Below, piece after piece: positions 9,838 to 17,759 of a DNA stretch of 64,000 bases. This DNA is from Paracoccaceae bacterium (GTDB taxonomy: Bacteria; Pseudomonadota; Alphaproteobacteria; Rhodobacterales; Rhodobacteraceae), in NCBI GenBank assembly GCA_902602765.1, contig CACKSH010000005.1, forward strand, positions 58,209-122,208. The letters run 5' to 3'. The notes under the pieces are model-generated. The model worked only from the letters and a program-made list of their open reading frames with translations, had not been told where the DNA came from and did no database searches. Within the stretch, counting starts at the first letter, position 1. Every line of letters starts with the position of its first letter. A program made the position numbers and the translations under genes.

Positions 9838-10479
9838 ATGGTCATGGAATATAATCCCCCAACCGACCCACTGGATATTCTCCACGAAGATGCGCATATT
9901 TTAGTAGTGAATAAACCTGCAGGCCTACTTTCTGTTCCTGGCAAGGGAATTGAATTAGCAGATTGTCTGCTAAGTAGATTGAGAGTTGCTTTTCCAAACA
10001 CGCTATTGGTCCATCGTCTTGATAGGGATACTTCGGGTGTTATGATTTTTGCTCAAACGGGATACTCCCAGAGAATGTTGTCGATGCAATTTGAAAAGCG
10101 TCAAGTCAAGAAAACATATGTCGCGCGGGTTTCCGGGGCAGTTGCGCAAAGAAGTGGACTAATCGACCTGCCCTTGGTTGTTGACTGGGAAAATAGACCT
10201 CGGCAGATGGTATGTCACGAAACGGGGAAACTGGCATTAACCGAATGGTACAAACTAACTTCTAGTGAAAATGAAAGTAGATTACGCTTGGTTCCTAAAA
10301 CTGGACGGTCACATCAGCTGAGAGTGCACTGTATGGCGTTTGGCCATCCAATTATAGGAGATCCTATATATGGAGAGTCTATCGTGCATCGTAGAATGAT
10401 GTTACATTCAGAGGAGCTCAAAGTGAAACATCCGGAAAGTGGATTTGGTTTGCGATTTAGGTCAAAAGCACCTTTTTAG
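9838..10479 (+). CDS. RluA family RNA pseudouridine synthase
   Basis: Isomerises uridine to pseudouridine in rRNA or tRNA. The 213-residue protein has the family core: NKPAGLLSVPG near the start, catalytic HRLDRDTSG (Asp at about residue 63) and the terminal KTGRSHQLRVHC substrate motif. There is no S4 domain, as in RluA itself. The frame is open back to a TTG at 9823, but ATG 9838 follows an AGG at a usable distance and ATG 9844 is also possible. Its 3' end overlaps the convergent dnaE2 stop by four bases, so this intact gene occupies the space where the missing dnaE2 C-terminus would lie. Confidence 0.85.
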   Translation: MVMEYNPPTDPLDILHEDAHILVVNKPAGLLSVPGKGIELADCLLSRLRVAFPNTLLVHRLDRDTSGVMIFAQTGYSQRMLSMQFEKRQVKKTYVARVSGAVAQRSGLIDLPLVVDWENRPRQMVCHETGKLALTEWYKLTSSENESRLRLVPKTGRSHQLRVHCMAFGHPIIGDPIYGESIVHRRMMLHSEELKVKHPESGFGLRFRSKAPF

Positions 10480-13370
10480 TTATTAATACTTTGATATGGC
10501 GGAGTTAAAATATCCCTTAATAGAGATAGAGGATGGGCTCGTAGTGAGAATTTCGTAGCAGTGTAGTCTTGAACAATAGATTCTCCGAGGCTCATATTAG
10601 GTAATTCTGGAAACGCTTCTTTTATAATTTCGCCATCAATGTCCTGATCGAATAAGGGTAATTTGATATTACCGGGAATGGCACTTGCTTGCCAAATTGC
10701 TTCGCGTTGGTTCATTCCGATTGAGATAAATGCATCAGCTTCGGCTAAGCGATTTAGTGTAACAGATTTAACCCCAGCACGTCGCCATATATCTCCTATA
10801 GTGCTATAACCATTTCCACGCGCAGCAGTAATCCAGGATGCATCCTCTTTTGTTAATCCAATTATTTGTCTAAAACCCAACCTTAATGCTAATTCTCCAT
10901 TTTTGTCTGTTTCTAAAGTATTGTCCCAATAGCTATTGTTGATGCAAATTGGGTAAACGGTAACATCATGAGCGCGTGCATCATTCAGTATTTGGGCCGG
11001 TGCATAGAAACCCATTGGCTGAGAGTTTAATAGGGCGCATGCAAAAACAGCCGGGTGCTGACATTTTATCCAAGCACTGGCATATACTAATAATGCAAAG
11101 CTAGCTGCGTGGCTTTCAGGGAAACCATAAGACCCAAAACCTTCAATTTGGGAGAAACATCGCTCTGAAAAATCGTTGCCATAGCCGTTCTGGCGCATTC
11201 CCCTCAAAAATCGGGTTCTTAACTCACTTACTGAACCATGTTTCTTGAAGGTTGCTAGAGCTCTGCGCAATTTGTCTGCTTCTTCGGGACTGAATCCTGC
11301 TCCAACAATAGCAATTTGCATAGCTTGCTCTTGGAACAGTGGTACTCCCAGTGTCTTACTTAAAACACCTCCAAGTGCGTCTGATGGGAATTCAACTTGT
11401 TCTTCACCATTGCGTCGGCGAATATAAGGGTGGACCATATCGCCTTGAATGGGACCTGGCCTTACTATGGCAACTTCTATTACAAGATCATAGAAACAGC
11501 GTGGCCTCATTCTGGGAAGGAAATTCATTTGCGCACGGCTTTCAACTTGAAACACTCCAATACTGTCAGCACGGCATAACATATCGTAGACTTTAGGATC
11601 TTCTGTAGGAAGATTGGCAAGATCAAAATTCTGGCCAAGATGTTGGGAAATCAAATCAAATGATTTACGTAGGCAAGTCAGCATGCCTAGGGATAAAATA
11701 TCAATTTTTAAAATTCCTAAGGAATCGATATCATCTTTATCCCAGCAAATTACAGTTCGGCCCTCCATACTTGCATTTTCAATTGGAACAAGCTCATCTA
11801 AACGGCCTTCAGTGATGACAAAACCACCTACATGCTGGGAAAGGTGGCGAGGAAAGCCTATTATTTCATGAATTAATAACAATGTTTTTTGTAGATTTGT
11901 ATCATTAGGATTTAGGCCAATTTCTTTTAACCACTTGTCGCTAATTTTCCCATTGTTAGAAAACCCCCAAAGTTGTGAGGAAAGTGCACTAATAGTATCT
12001 TTTGTTAACCCCATGGCTGTACCAACTTCACGTACAGCACGCTTCCCACGGTAGTGAACTACTGTTGCACATAATCCGGCATGATCGCGCCCATATTTTT
12101 CGTATATATGCTGAATTACTTCCTCGCGACGCTCATGTTCAAAGTCAACATCTATATCGGGCGGTTCTTTTCTTGCCTCTGAAACAAAACGTTCGAAAAC
12201 CATTGTGCCTATTTCAGGACTTACTGATGTTATGCCTAGGCAATAACATAAGATAGAATTTGCAGCAGACCCCCGTCCTTGACAAAGAATATTACGTGAA
12301 CGAGCGAATTGGACTATGTCATTTACAGTGAGAAAGTATGGTTCGTATTCTAATTTTTTTATAAGCTTTAATTCATGATTTAGAATTTGACTTACACGTT
12401 CTGGTGCTCCCTGTGGGTAACGCCACTTTAAACCTTCCATCGCCAATTCACTCAATCGTTCTGATGGTGCTTTCCCACTATTAAGCTCTTTGGGATAATC
12501 GTATTTTAGCTGATCAAGCGTAAACACACAGCTCGCAGAAATTTTATTGGCATTTTTTATGGCAATTGGAAATTTTGAGAATAACTTATTTATTTCTTGG
12601 GGGCTTCGTAAACGTTGCTCGGCATTTACTAGGGCACTTTTCCCTAACTGTTCAATCTTTTTGCCTTGTTTGATAGCGTTCAACACATCTGCCAATCGTC
12701 GCCGTTTTCCATGATGCATTACAGGAAAAGCACTTGCGACAACTGGTAGTGAAAAGCTTTTAGATAGCCTGTATAATCTATCAAATCGAGTTTCGTCTAA
12801 TCCGTCATAGTATGGTGACATTACTAAATATGAACAGTCCTTTTGTGTGCTTAATAAATGTCTTACCTCTTTCCACCACGTATCATTTTTTTTGGGTAAA
12901 GTTTGGGGAACATGTAGTAATAAAGTTATTCCAGGAATTTTTTTACTTACATCCGCTATTTTTAGTTCACACTCACCTTTTTTGCTTCTTAAACGACCTT
13001 TTGAAATTAACTTACAAATTGTTTTCCAACCTTGATGGGTTCGAATTATTGAAGTGACGCTCACTCCTTCTTCAAAAATTAAGCGTGCAGCTGGTATTAA
13101 ACGAGGTACATTTTCAACATCTATTAAACTATATCCTTTGAGGTGCCTCGGGCAGGGAGGTCCAAAGGATTCTATATGTTGGCGTTCTGAAACAGTTTGT
13201 TTAATTTTTTCTCCATATGTATGCGCGCGTACGATCCCAGCCACAGAATTAACATCTGCAATTGCAATTGCATTTAGGCCTAAAAAAGCTCCACGTTCCA
13301 TATATTCTTCGGGATGTGATGCACCCTGTAGGAAACTAAAGTTTGATGTAATAGATAGTTCAGAAAACAT
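10476..13370 (-). CDS. dnaE2: Error-prone DNA polymerase DnaE2 (ImuC), C-terminally shortened
   Basis: A C-family polymerase that performs SOS mutagenic translesion synthesis together with ImuA and ImuB. The 964 residues begin with a PHP domain (MFSELSITSNFSFLQGASHP) and contain the polymerase core, with the catalytic aspartates in PDIDVDFEHERREEV near residue 405. The finger region has FQVESRAQMNFLPRMRP, and a helix-hairpin-helix region lies near 840. Family members usually run to about 1050-1090 residues with a C-terminal OB-fold; this one stops just after SLRAHPLSLLRD, where that fold should start. A perfect alphaproteobacterial LexA box lies 15-29 bases upstream of the start. No imuA or imuB is adjacent; imuB is near 52-53.6 kb. 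Confidence 0.9.
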   Translation of the reverse strand: MFSELSITSNFSFLQGASHPEEYMERGAFLGLNAIAIADVNSVAGIVRAHTYGEKIKQTVSERQHIESFGPPCPRHLKGYSLIDVENVPRLIPAARLIFEEGVSVTSIIRTHQGWKTICKLISKGRLRSKKGECELKIADVSKKIPGITLLLHVPQTLPKKNDTWWKEVRHLLSTQKDCSYLVMSPYYDGLDETRFDRLYRLSKSFSLPVVASAFPVMHHGKRRRLADVLNAIKQGKKIEQLGKSALVNAEQRLRSPQEINKLFSKFPIAIKNANKISASCVFTLDQLKYDYPKELNSGKAPSERLSELAMEGLKWRYPQGAPERVSQILNHELKLIKKLEYEPYFLTVNDIVQFARSRNILCQGRGSAANSILCYCLGITSVSPEIGTMVFERFVSEARKEPPDIDVDFEHERREEVIQHIYEKYGRDHAGLCATVVHYRGKRAVREVGTAMGLTKDTISALSSQLWGFSNNGKISDKWLKEIGLNPNDTNLQKTLLLIHEIIGFPRHLSQHVGGFVITEGRLDELVPIENASMEGRTVICWDKDDIDSLGILKIDILSLGMLTCLRKSFDLISQHLGQNFDLANLPTEDPKVYDMLCRADSIGVFQVESRAQMNFLPRMRPRCFYDLVIEVAIVRPGPIQGDMVHPYIRRRNGEEQVEFPSDALGGVLSKTLGVPLFQEQAMQIAIVGAGFSPEEADKLRRALATFKKHGSVSELRTRFLRGMRQNGYGNDFSERCFSQIEGFGSYGFPESHAASFALLVYASAWIKCQHPAVFACALLNSQPMGFYAPAQILNDARAHDVTVYPICINNSYWDNTLETDKNGELALRLGFRQIIGLTKEDASWITAARGNGYSTIGDIWRRAGVKSVTLNRLAEADAFISIGMNQREAIWQASAIPGNIKLPLFDQDIDGEIIKEAFPELPNMSLGESIVQDYTATKFSLRAHPLSLLRDILTPPYQSINN

Positions 13371-13384
13371 AAGCGTATAAATAC

Positions 13385-13399
13385 GTTCTTCTTTTGTTC
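13385..13399 (-). promoter_or_regulatory. LexA (SOS) box upstream of dnaE2
   Basis: The plus strand reads GTTCTTCTTTTGTTC, an exact match to the alphaproteobacterial LexA consensus GTTC-N7-GTTC. There are 14 bases between it and the dnaE2 start codon on the minus strand. The imuB gene has the same box with the same 14-base gap. An SOS-inducible promoter is therefore likely, repressed by LexA until DNA damage. Confidence 0.82.
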
Positions 13400-13518
13400 T
13401 TTTCCAGTCTAAAAGGGAAAATACTTTAAAAATTACATTAAAAATAAAAATTTACTGTTTTAAGAAGGTTGTAAATAAACTTAGAGACAAACTCTTAACA
13501 AATTTGTCTGCTAATCAA

Positions 13519-13854
13519 TTAATCAACTAGCTTGATTAATTTACGCTCTAAAATGCCTAAAACAGATTTCAGATCATGTCCGCGCTTTACGATTTGCCCA
13601 TCTATGCCAACTACTGCATATTCACCCTGTCTATTTCGAAGTTTAGGTCTTTTTTCAATTTTATAGATAGGATTTTCCGCTGTTCTTTTAAAAACTGAGA
13701 ATATTGCAACTTCTTTTAGTGAAGAAATACCATAATCTCGCCATTCCCCAGCAGCTACCATTCGCCCATATAATGACAAAATAACAGCGAGCTCAGGTTT
13801 TTGAAAACTAACTACATTGCTATGGAAATTTGAAATAGGAACAAAACTATTCAT
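13519..13854 (-). CDS. DUF2794 domain-containing protein
   Basis: A 111-residue protein that is almost entirely the DUF2794 domain of Alphaproteobacteria. Diagnostic stretches are LSLYGRMVAAGEWRDYGIS, then AIFSVFKRTAENPIYKIEK, then AVVGIDGQIVKRGHDLKSVL. No signal peptide, membrane segment or catalytic motif is visible, and the family function is not known. It lies 148 bases upstream of dnaE2 on the same strand. The LexA box in between makes separate transcription of dnaE2 likely. An upstream terminator at 13895-13926 isolates it from the permease gene. Confidence 0.8.
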   Translation of the reverse strand: MNSFVPISNFHSNVVSFQKPELAVILSLYGRMVAAGEWRDYGISSLKEVAIFSVFKRTAENPIYKIEKRPKLRNRQGEYAVVGIDGQIVKRGHDLKSVLGILERKLIKLVD

Positions 13855-13894
13855 AGTTTTATGTTACAATGATTCCCCGCGAAATCAATACAAC

Positions 13895-13926
13895 AAAAAA
13901 CGCCCTGAATTCTCAGGGCGTTTCTT
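13895..13926 (-). terminator. Rho-independent terminator after the NCS2 permease gene
   Basis: A perfect hairpin has arms CGCCCTGA (13901-13908) and TCAGGGCG (13913-13920) with a four-base loop. It is flanked by six A on the left and TTTCTT on the right. Read on the minus strand it follows the permease stop by about 25 bases and ends in six T, a standard intrinsic terminator. The right-hand T-rich flank could allow weak termination in the other direction. Confidence 0.85.
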
Positions 13927-13945
13927 AAAAGATTTATTTGAAAAC

Positions 13946-15262
13946 TTATTCTTCTGGTAGAATTTGATTTAAAATAATAGCAAGAAATGCCGTTGGCGCT
14001 ACAGCTGATGTTGCTAGTGTTTTCCATATCCCTGGTAAATATTGCACCGCTGTAGGTACCAAATTAAAACCTAAACCAATCGACAGTGACAATGCTATAA
14101 TAATCATATTTCTGCGAGACATTTTGATTTCGCTTAATACGTTAAGACCTGCAGCAGCTACCATACCAAACATTACAATCACACCACCGCCTAGTACTGG
14201 AAGTGGCATCGAGGCAATGACTGCTCCTATCTTTGGTACCAAACCGCATATAACCATAATTACGCCTGCTATCGTAACTACATGTCTACTCATAATACCT
14301 GTCATGCCGACGATGCCTACATTTTGGCTGAAAGAAGTATTTGGCAAACCGCCGAAAACACCAGCTACAGCAGTTCCAAGGCCATCTGCGTAAGTTGCAC
14401 CAGATATCTCTTCATCAGTCGCTTCACGTCCTGCTCCAGCTTTAGCTGTGGCTGAAGTGTCACCAACGGTTTCAACCGCTGAAACAATTGAAACTAACGT
14501 TACGCCTATCACAGCTCCTAGGTTAAACTCAAAACCGTATGGTAAAGTTTGAAGTCCAGTTAACCAACTCGCTTTATCGACAGCTGCAAAGTTAACCATA
14601 CCAAACATAAAGGCGACTAGATAACCTGCGATTAAGCCCAGCAGTATTGCAGCATTTGATAAAATCCCCTTTGTAATGAACTTAAATCCAAGAGCAACCA
14701 CAATGACTGTGAGTGCAACTGTCCAATGCATTAGAGAGCCAAAGCTTTCTGCTGCCATTTGGAAATCTGCAGCACCACCCGCTGCATACTTAATTCCAAC
14801 AGGTACCAAATAAAGACCGATTGCGAGGATAACTAGCCCCGTGACAAGTGGTGGAAATAGATATCGAATATTTGCAATAACTGATCCTAAGGCAAAATGA
14901 ATTAAGCCACCAATAATACAGGAAGTTAAAGCTACACCAAGGCCTTGAGTTGCTGCAATACCTGCTAAAACACCAACAAATGCAAAGCTTGTACCTTGCA
15001 TTATTGGCAACCTGGCTCCTACCGGGCCAAACCCGATAGTTTGAAATAATGTGGCTATGCCCGCGAAAAGCATTGCCATTTGGATTAAATATACTTGCTC
15101 TGCACCACCAAATTGCAGCCCTGCTGCCCCCGCAACAATTATGGACGGAGTTACGTTTGATGCGAACATGGCCAAGACATGCTGTAATCCCAGTGGGGCT
15201 GCTTGAGCCATTGGGGGTGTAATGTTGGGATCACTGTAAGAACCCATAGCATTGTCAGTCAT
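13946..15262 (-). CDS. NCS2 family nucleobase:cation symporter (xanthine/uric acid permease)
   Basis: An inner-membrane symporter of 438 residues with about 12-14 predicted hydrophobic segments. Family signatures include QNVGIVGMTG (the NCS2 motif Q-N-x-G-x4-T-G) around residue 315 and the preceding acidic region AVETVGDTSA. The neighbouring ureidoglycolate lyase, allantoinase-OHCU decarboxylase, HIU hydrolase and PuuD genes make urate or xanthine the likely substrate, imported with H+ or Na+. It is downstream of allA only in map position: allA is transcribed after it on the same strand, with a hairpin at 15297-15317 between them. Confidence 0.88.
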   Translation of the reverse strand: MTDNAMGSYSDPNITPPMAQAAPLGLQHVLAMFASNVTPSIIVAGAAGLQFGGAEQVYLIQMAMLFAGIATLFQTIGFGPVGARLPIMQGTSFAFVGVLAGIAATQGLGVALTSCIIGGLIHFALGSVIANIRYLFPPLVTGLVILAIGLYLVPVGIKYAAGGAADFQMAAESFGSLMHWTVALTVIVVALGFKFITKGILSNAAILLGLIAGYLVAFMFGMVNFAAVDKASWLTGLQTLPYGFEFNLGAVIGVTLVSIVSAVETVGDTSATAKAGAGREATDEEISGATYADGLGTAVAGVFGGLPNTSFSQNVGIVGMTGIMSRHVVTIAGVIMVICGLVPKIGAVIASMPLPVLGGGVIVMFGMVAAAGLNVLSEIKMSRRNMIIIALSLSIGLGFNLVPTAVQYLPGIWKTLATSAVAPTAFLAIILNQILPEE

Positions 15263-15286
15263 TTTAGTCTCCCTATTTGACTATTA

Positions 15287-15320
15287 AACTTAGCGTTCTG
15301 CCTGTTTTTAAGGCAGACGC
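15287..15320 (-). other. Intergenic stem-loop between the permease gene and allA
   Basis: Arms TCTGCCT (15297-15303) and AGGCAGA (15311-15317) are perfectly complementary around a seven-base loop. The stem extends by GCG/CGC with one bulged A. On the minus strand it lies immediately beyond the allA stop codon and upstream of the permease start. There is no good T run, so it may be a weak terminator, an mRNA-stabilising hairpin or an attenuator that separates enzyme from transporter expression. Confidence 0.4.
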
Positions 15321-15321
15321 C

Positions 15322-15813
15322 CTACAGTGTATCAACTATATATGGTACGTCAAAGAAAAATTCTTCTAGATTTTGAGATTTTCCAATTCTATCGATTACT
15401 GCAAAGAGACCTGGTTCACTTAAGGGAGTTAAAACGCCATGCCAGGTCCCTTTAAAAAAGTTTATGGCTTGACCAGGCGCTGTTACAAACGCTTTAGGGA
15501 TATCAGGCCTACTGTTTTTATCATTTGCAACTATGATTAAAAATCCATTAGTAGACATAGGGATAAAGGCTTGGCTTCCGTCCGGATGTCTCTCCATCAT
15601 ATTAAGTACTAATGGCAATGAACGTGTTTCCGCGTTAAATAAGCTCAAACCGACTTTCCCATCGGGTCCTACATTTATTTTAGCTCTGTCATGATATCTT
15701 TCACATAGACCTTGATTGATTAACATATCTGGATCACCGTCAGTATCAATGACCTCTCCAAAATCCCAAAAATTTGTTTTTGTCAGGGGTTCAGTTATAA
15801 TTTTCTGTGCCAT
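15322..15813 (-). CDS. allA: Ureidoglycolate lyase
   Basis: Splits (S)-ureidoglycolate into glyoxylate and urea, the last step of allantoin breakdown. The 163-residue protein is a single AllA-type cupin fold. It has the family pattern of an N-terminal WDFGEVIDTDGDPDMLINQG, a central MMERHPDGSQAFIPM and a C-terminal INFFKGTWHGVLTPL segment containing the conserved HPxGSQAFxP and WH elements. It overlaps the stop of the upstream puuE-uraD gene by one base, so the two are translationally linked. AllA implies that ureidoglycolate is made, which needs an allantoicase or an AllC-plus-AllE route. An AllE homologue is present at 51081. Confidence 0.9.
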   Translation of the reverse strand: MAQKIITEPLTKTNFWDFGEVIDTDGDPDMLINQGLCERYHDRAKINVGPDGKVGLSLFNAETRSLPLVLNMMERHPDGSQAFIPMSTNGFLIIVANDKNSRPDIPKAFVTAPGQAINFFKGTWHGVLTPLSEPGLFAVIDRIGKSQNLEEFFFDVPYIVDTL

Positions 15814-17237
15814 TAAATTATATCCAGCAATCTAATTTCTGCTATCCGTTCCACTTGCGCACATGCTTCATTGAATTCCATTTCTTCTGTATTCTTAATA
15901 CGAGAAATAAAATTATCTAAAATTTCTGATTTGCTGCGGTTTTTCACTGCGATAATGAAGGGAAAACCATATTTCTCCCTGTAAGATCTATTTAGCTCGT
16001 TAAATTGTTCGTATTCTTCTGATGTTAAGTTGTCTAAACCCGCACTTGCCTGTTCGTTTTGGCTCTCTTTTGTAAGCCGCTGAGATTTAGAAAGTTTTAC
16101 AGCCAGTTCTGGGTGAGCTTTTAATACTTCTAAACGAATTTCTTTTTCTTCTGCTCGGAAGATGCGACAGAATACGCTATGTAAACCTTGGACTGTATCA
16201 TGAGCTGGTCCCAATTCAGTACCCCAAGTTTTTTCCGCAATCCAAGGCGATTTTTCGAAAATGCCACCAAACGTCTCAACAAACTTTTTTTGTACCATCT
16301 TTGATGGTTTTTCAAACCTTTTGGGTGGATGGTGTCTTTGCCAATGTTTCGCAATTTCAATTCGTTTGGCGAACCAAACGTTTTTAAATGAAGTTGCATG
16401 TTCTATAAATCGCTCTATGGCAGTAATCCGTCCAGGTCTACCAATTAGTCTGCAATGCAGGCCAATTGACATCATCTTTGGAGATCCTTCCACCCCCTCA
16501 GCATATAGGGTGTCAAAAGTATCTTTTAAATAATCAAAAAACTGCCCAGAGGTAGAAAAACCTTGTGCAGTCGCAAATCTCATATCATTTGTGTCTAAAG
16601 TATAAGGGATAATTAATTGGTCATGGCCGTCAATTTCCAACCAATATGGTAAATCGTCCGCGTAACTATCCGAAATATAATCAAAGCCGCCTTCATTTGA
16701 TACTAGTCTCACAGTATTGTCTGAACATCTTCCTGTATACCAACCGTGTGGTCGCTCACCTGTGATCTCCTGATGCAATTTTATAGCTTCTTGAATCTGA
16801 GTTCTTTCATCGTCTGGTAGCATGTCTTTATGCTCAATCCACTTCAAACCATGACTCGCTATTTCCCAACCTGCATCCTGCATAGCTTTTACCTGCTCAG
16901 GACTTCTTGCTAGTGCGGATGCTACTCCGTAGACCGTTACCGGTATTTCTTTTTTGGTAAATAATCTGTGAAGTCGCCAGAAACCAGCTCTTGCACCGTA
17001 TTCGTAGATACTTTCCATATTCCAGTGTCTTTGATTTGGCCAAGGCGCCGCTCCAATTATCTCAGATAAGAAAGCTTCCGATGTGGCATCCCCGTGTAGA
17101 ACACAGTTTTCTCCACCTTCTTCATAATTAATTACGAATTGAACAGCAATTTTTGCTTCATTAGGCCATTTTGCTTTTGGTACATTCTTACCATAACCAA
17201 TCATATCTCGTTCATAACGATCCACTGGGTACCCCAA
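15813..17237 (-). CDS. puuE: Bifunctional allantoinase PuuE / OHCU decarboxylase UraD fusion
   Basis: The 474-residue protein joins two ureide enzymes. Residues 1-300 are a polysaccharide-deacetylase-like allantoinase (PuuE type: MGYPVDRYERDMIGYG, HGLKWIEHKDM, GERPHGWYTGRCS), which opens the allantoin ring. Residues about 310-474 are a UraD domain (FVETFGGIFEKSPWIAEKTWG, later FNELNRSYREKYGFPFIIAVKNRSK), which decarboxylates OHCU to S-allantoin. The fusion therefore covers two consecutive steps, and the HIU hydrolase that feeds it is divergently encoded 123 bases away. Similar fusions are known in Alphaproteobacteria. No stop or frame change occurs between the domains. Confidence 0.9.
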   Translation of the reverse strand: MGYPVDRYERDMIGYGKNVPKAKWPNEAKIAVQFVINYEEGGENCVLHGDATSEAFLSEIIGAAPWPNQRHWNMESIYEYGARAGFWRLHRLFTKKEIPVTVYGVASALARSPEQVKAMQDAGWEIASHGLKWIEHKDMLPDDERTQIQEAIKLHQEITGERPHGWYTGRCSDNTVRLVSNEGGFDYISDSYADDLPYWLEIDGHDQLIIPYTLDTNDMRFATAQGFSTSGQFFDYLKDTFDTLYAEGVEGSPKMMSIGLHCRLIGRPGRITAIERFIEHATSFKNVWFAKRIEIAKHWQRHHPPKRFEKPSKMVQKKFVETFGGIFEKSPWIAEKTWGTELGPAHDTVQGLHSVFCRIFRAEEKEIRLEVLKAHPELAVKLSKSQRLTKESQNEQASAGLDNLTSEEYEQFNELNRSYREKYGFPFIIAVKNRSKSEILDNFISRIKNTEEMEFNEACAQVERIAEIRLLDII

Positions 17238-17360
17238 CTTTATTAACTTATACCAGTTATACTCTAAATTTTATTTTGAAACATGTATTTTAATCAACTA
17301 GTGTGCAGAAAATATTCACTTTGTTTAAATGAGAAAGTTAATTCTTTTGGGAGCTAAAGA

Positions 17361-17714
17361 ATGGTAGGGTTTTTAACAACTCATGCATTAGATACGAGCT
17401 GTGGAACGCCCGCTGCAAATTTGAGAATTGATTTTTTTGAATACACAGACGGCCGCTCTAATGCAGTTTGTTCGGTAATTACAAATGCTGATGGGCGAAC
17501 AGATCAGCCTATTATGACAGAAGTAGATTTTAGACTGGGTTCATTTGAGTTAATCTTTCATGTTGGTGATTATTACAGGCAGTTTGGCCATCGTTATAGT
17601 GAGCCTGTGTTTCTAGATTTAGTTCCAATACGTTTTGGAATGAGTGAAAATAAGCATTACCACGTTCCACTCCTATTATCGCCTTTCGGGTATTCGACTT
17701 ACCGGGGAAGCTAA
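17361..17714 (+). CDS. uraH: 5-hydroxyisourate hydrolase (transthyretin-like)
   Basis: Hydrolyses 5-hydroxyisourate, the product of urate oxidation, to OHCU. The 117-residue protein matches the family length. It starts with LTTHALDTSCGTPA, has a central DYYRQFG, and ends in the diagnostic C-terminal tetrapeptide YRGS (114-117), all hallmarks that separate HIU hydrolase from transthyretin. It is divergent from puuE-uraD and followed 45 bases later by puuD, so its substrate is made by the next gene and its product is used by the opposite one. The ATG is preceded by GGGAG. Confidence 0.93.
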   Translation: MVGFLTTHALDTSCGTPAANLRIDFFEYTDGRSNAVCSVITNADGRTDQPIMTEVDFRLGSFELIFHVGDYYRQFGHRYSEPVFLDLVPIRFGMSENKHYHVPLLLSPFGYSTYRGS

Positions 17715-17759
17715 ATAGGTTCAAAATGAGAAATATTTAACTTTATTAAGGTATAAAAT

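Noticed and set aside
10380..10478. A frameshift explaining the short DnaE2
   Set aside because: The DNA beyond the stop is the coding end of the intact convergent pseudouridine synthase; I see no sign of OB-fold sequence in it.
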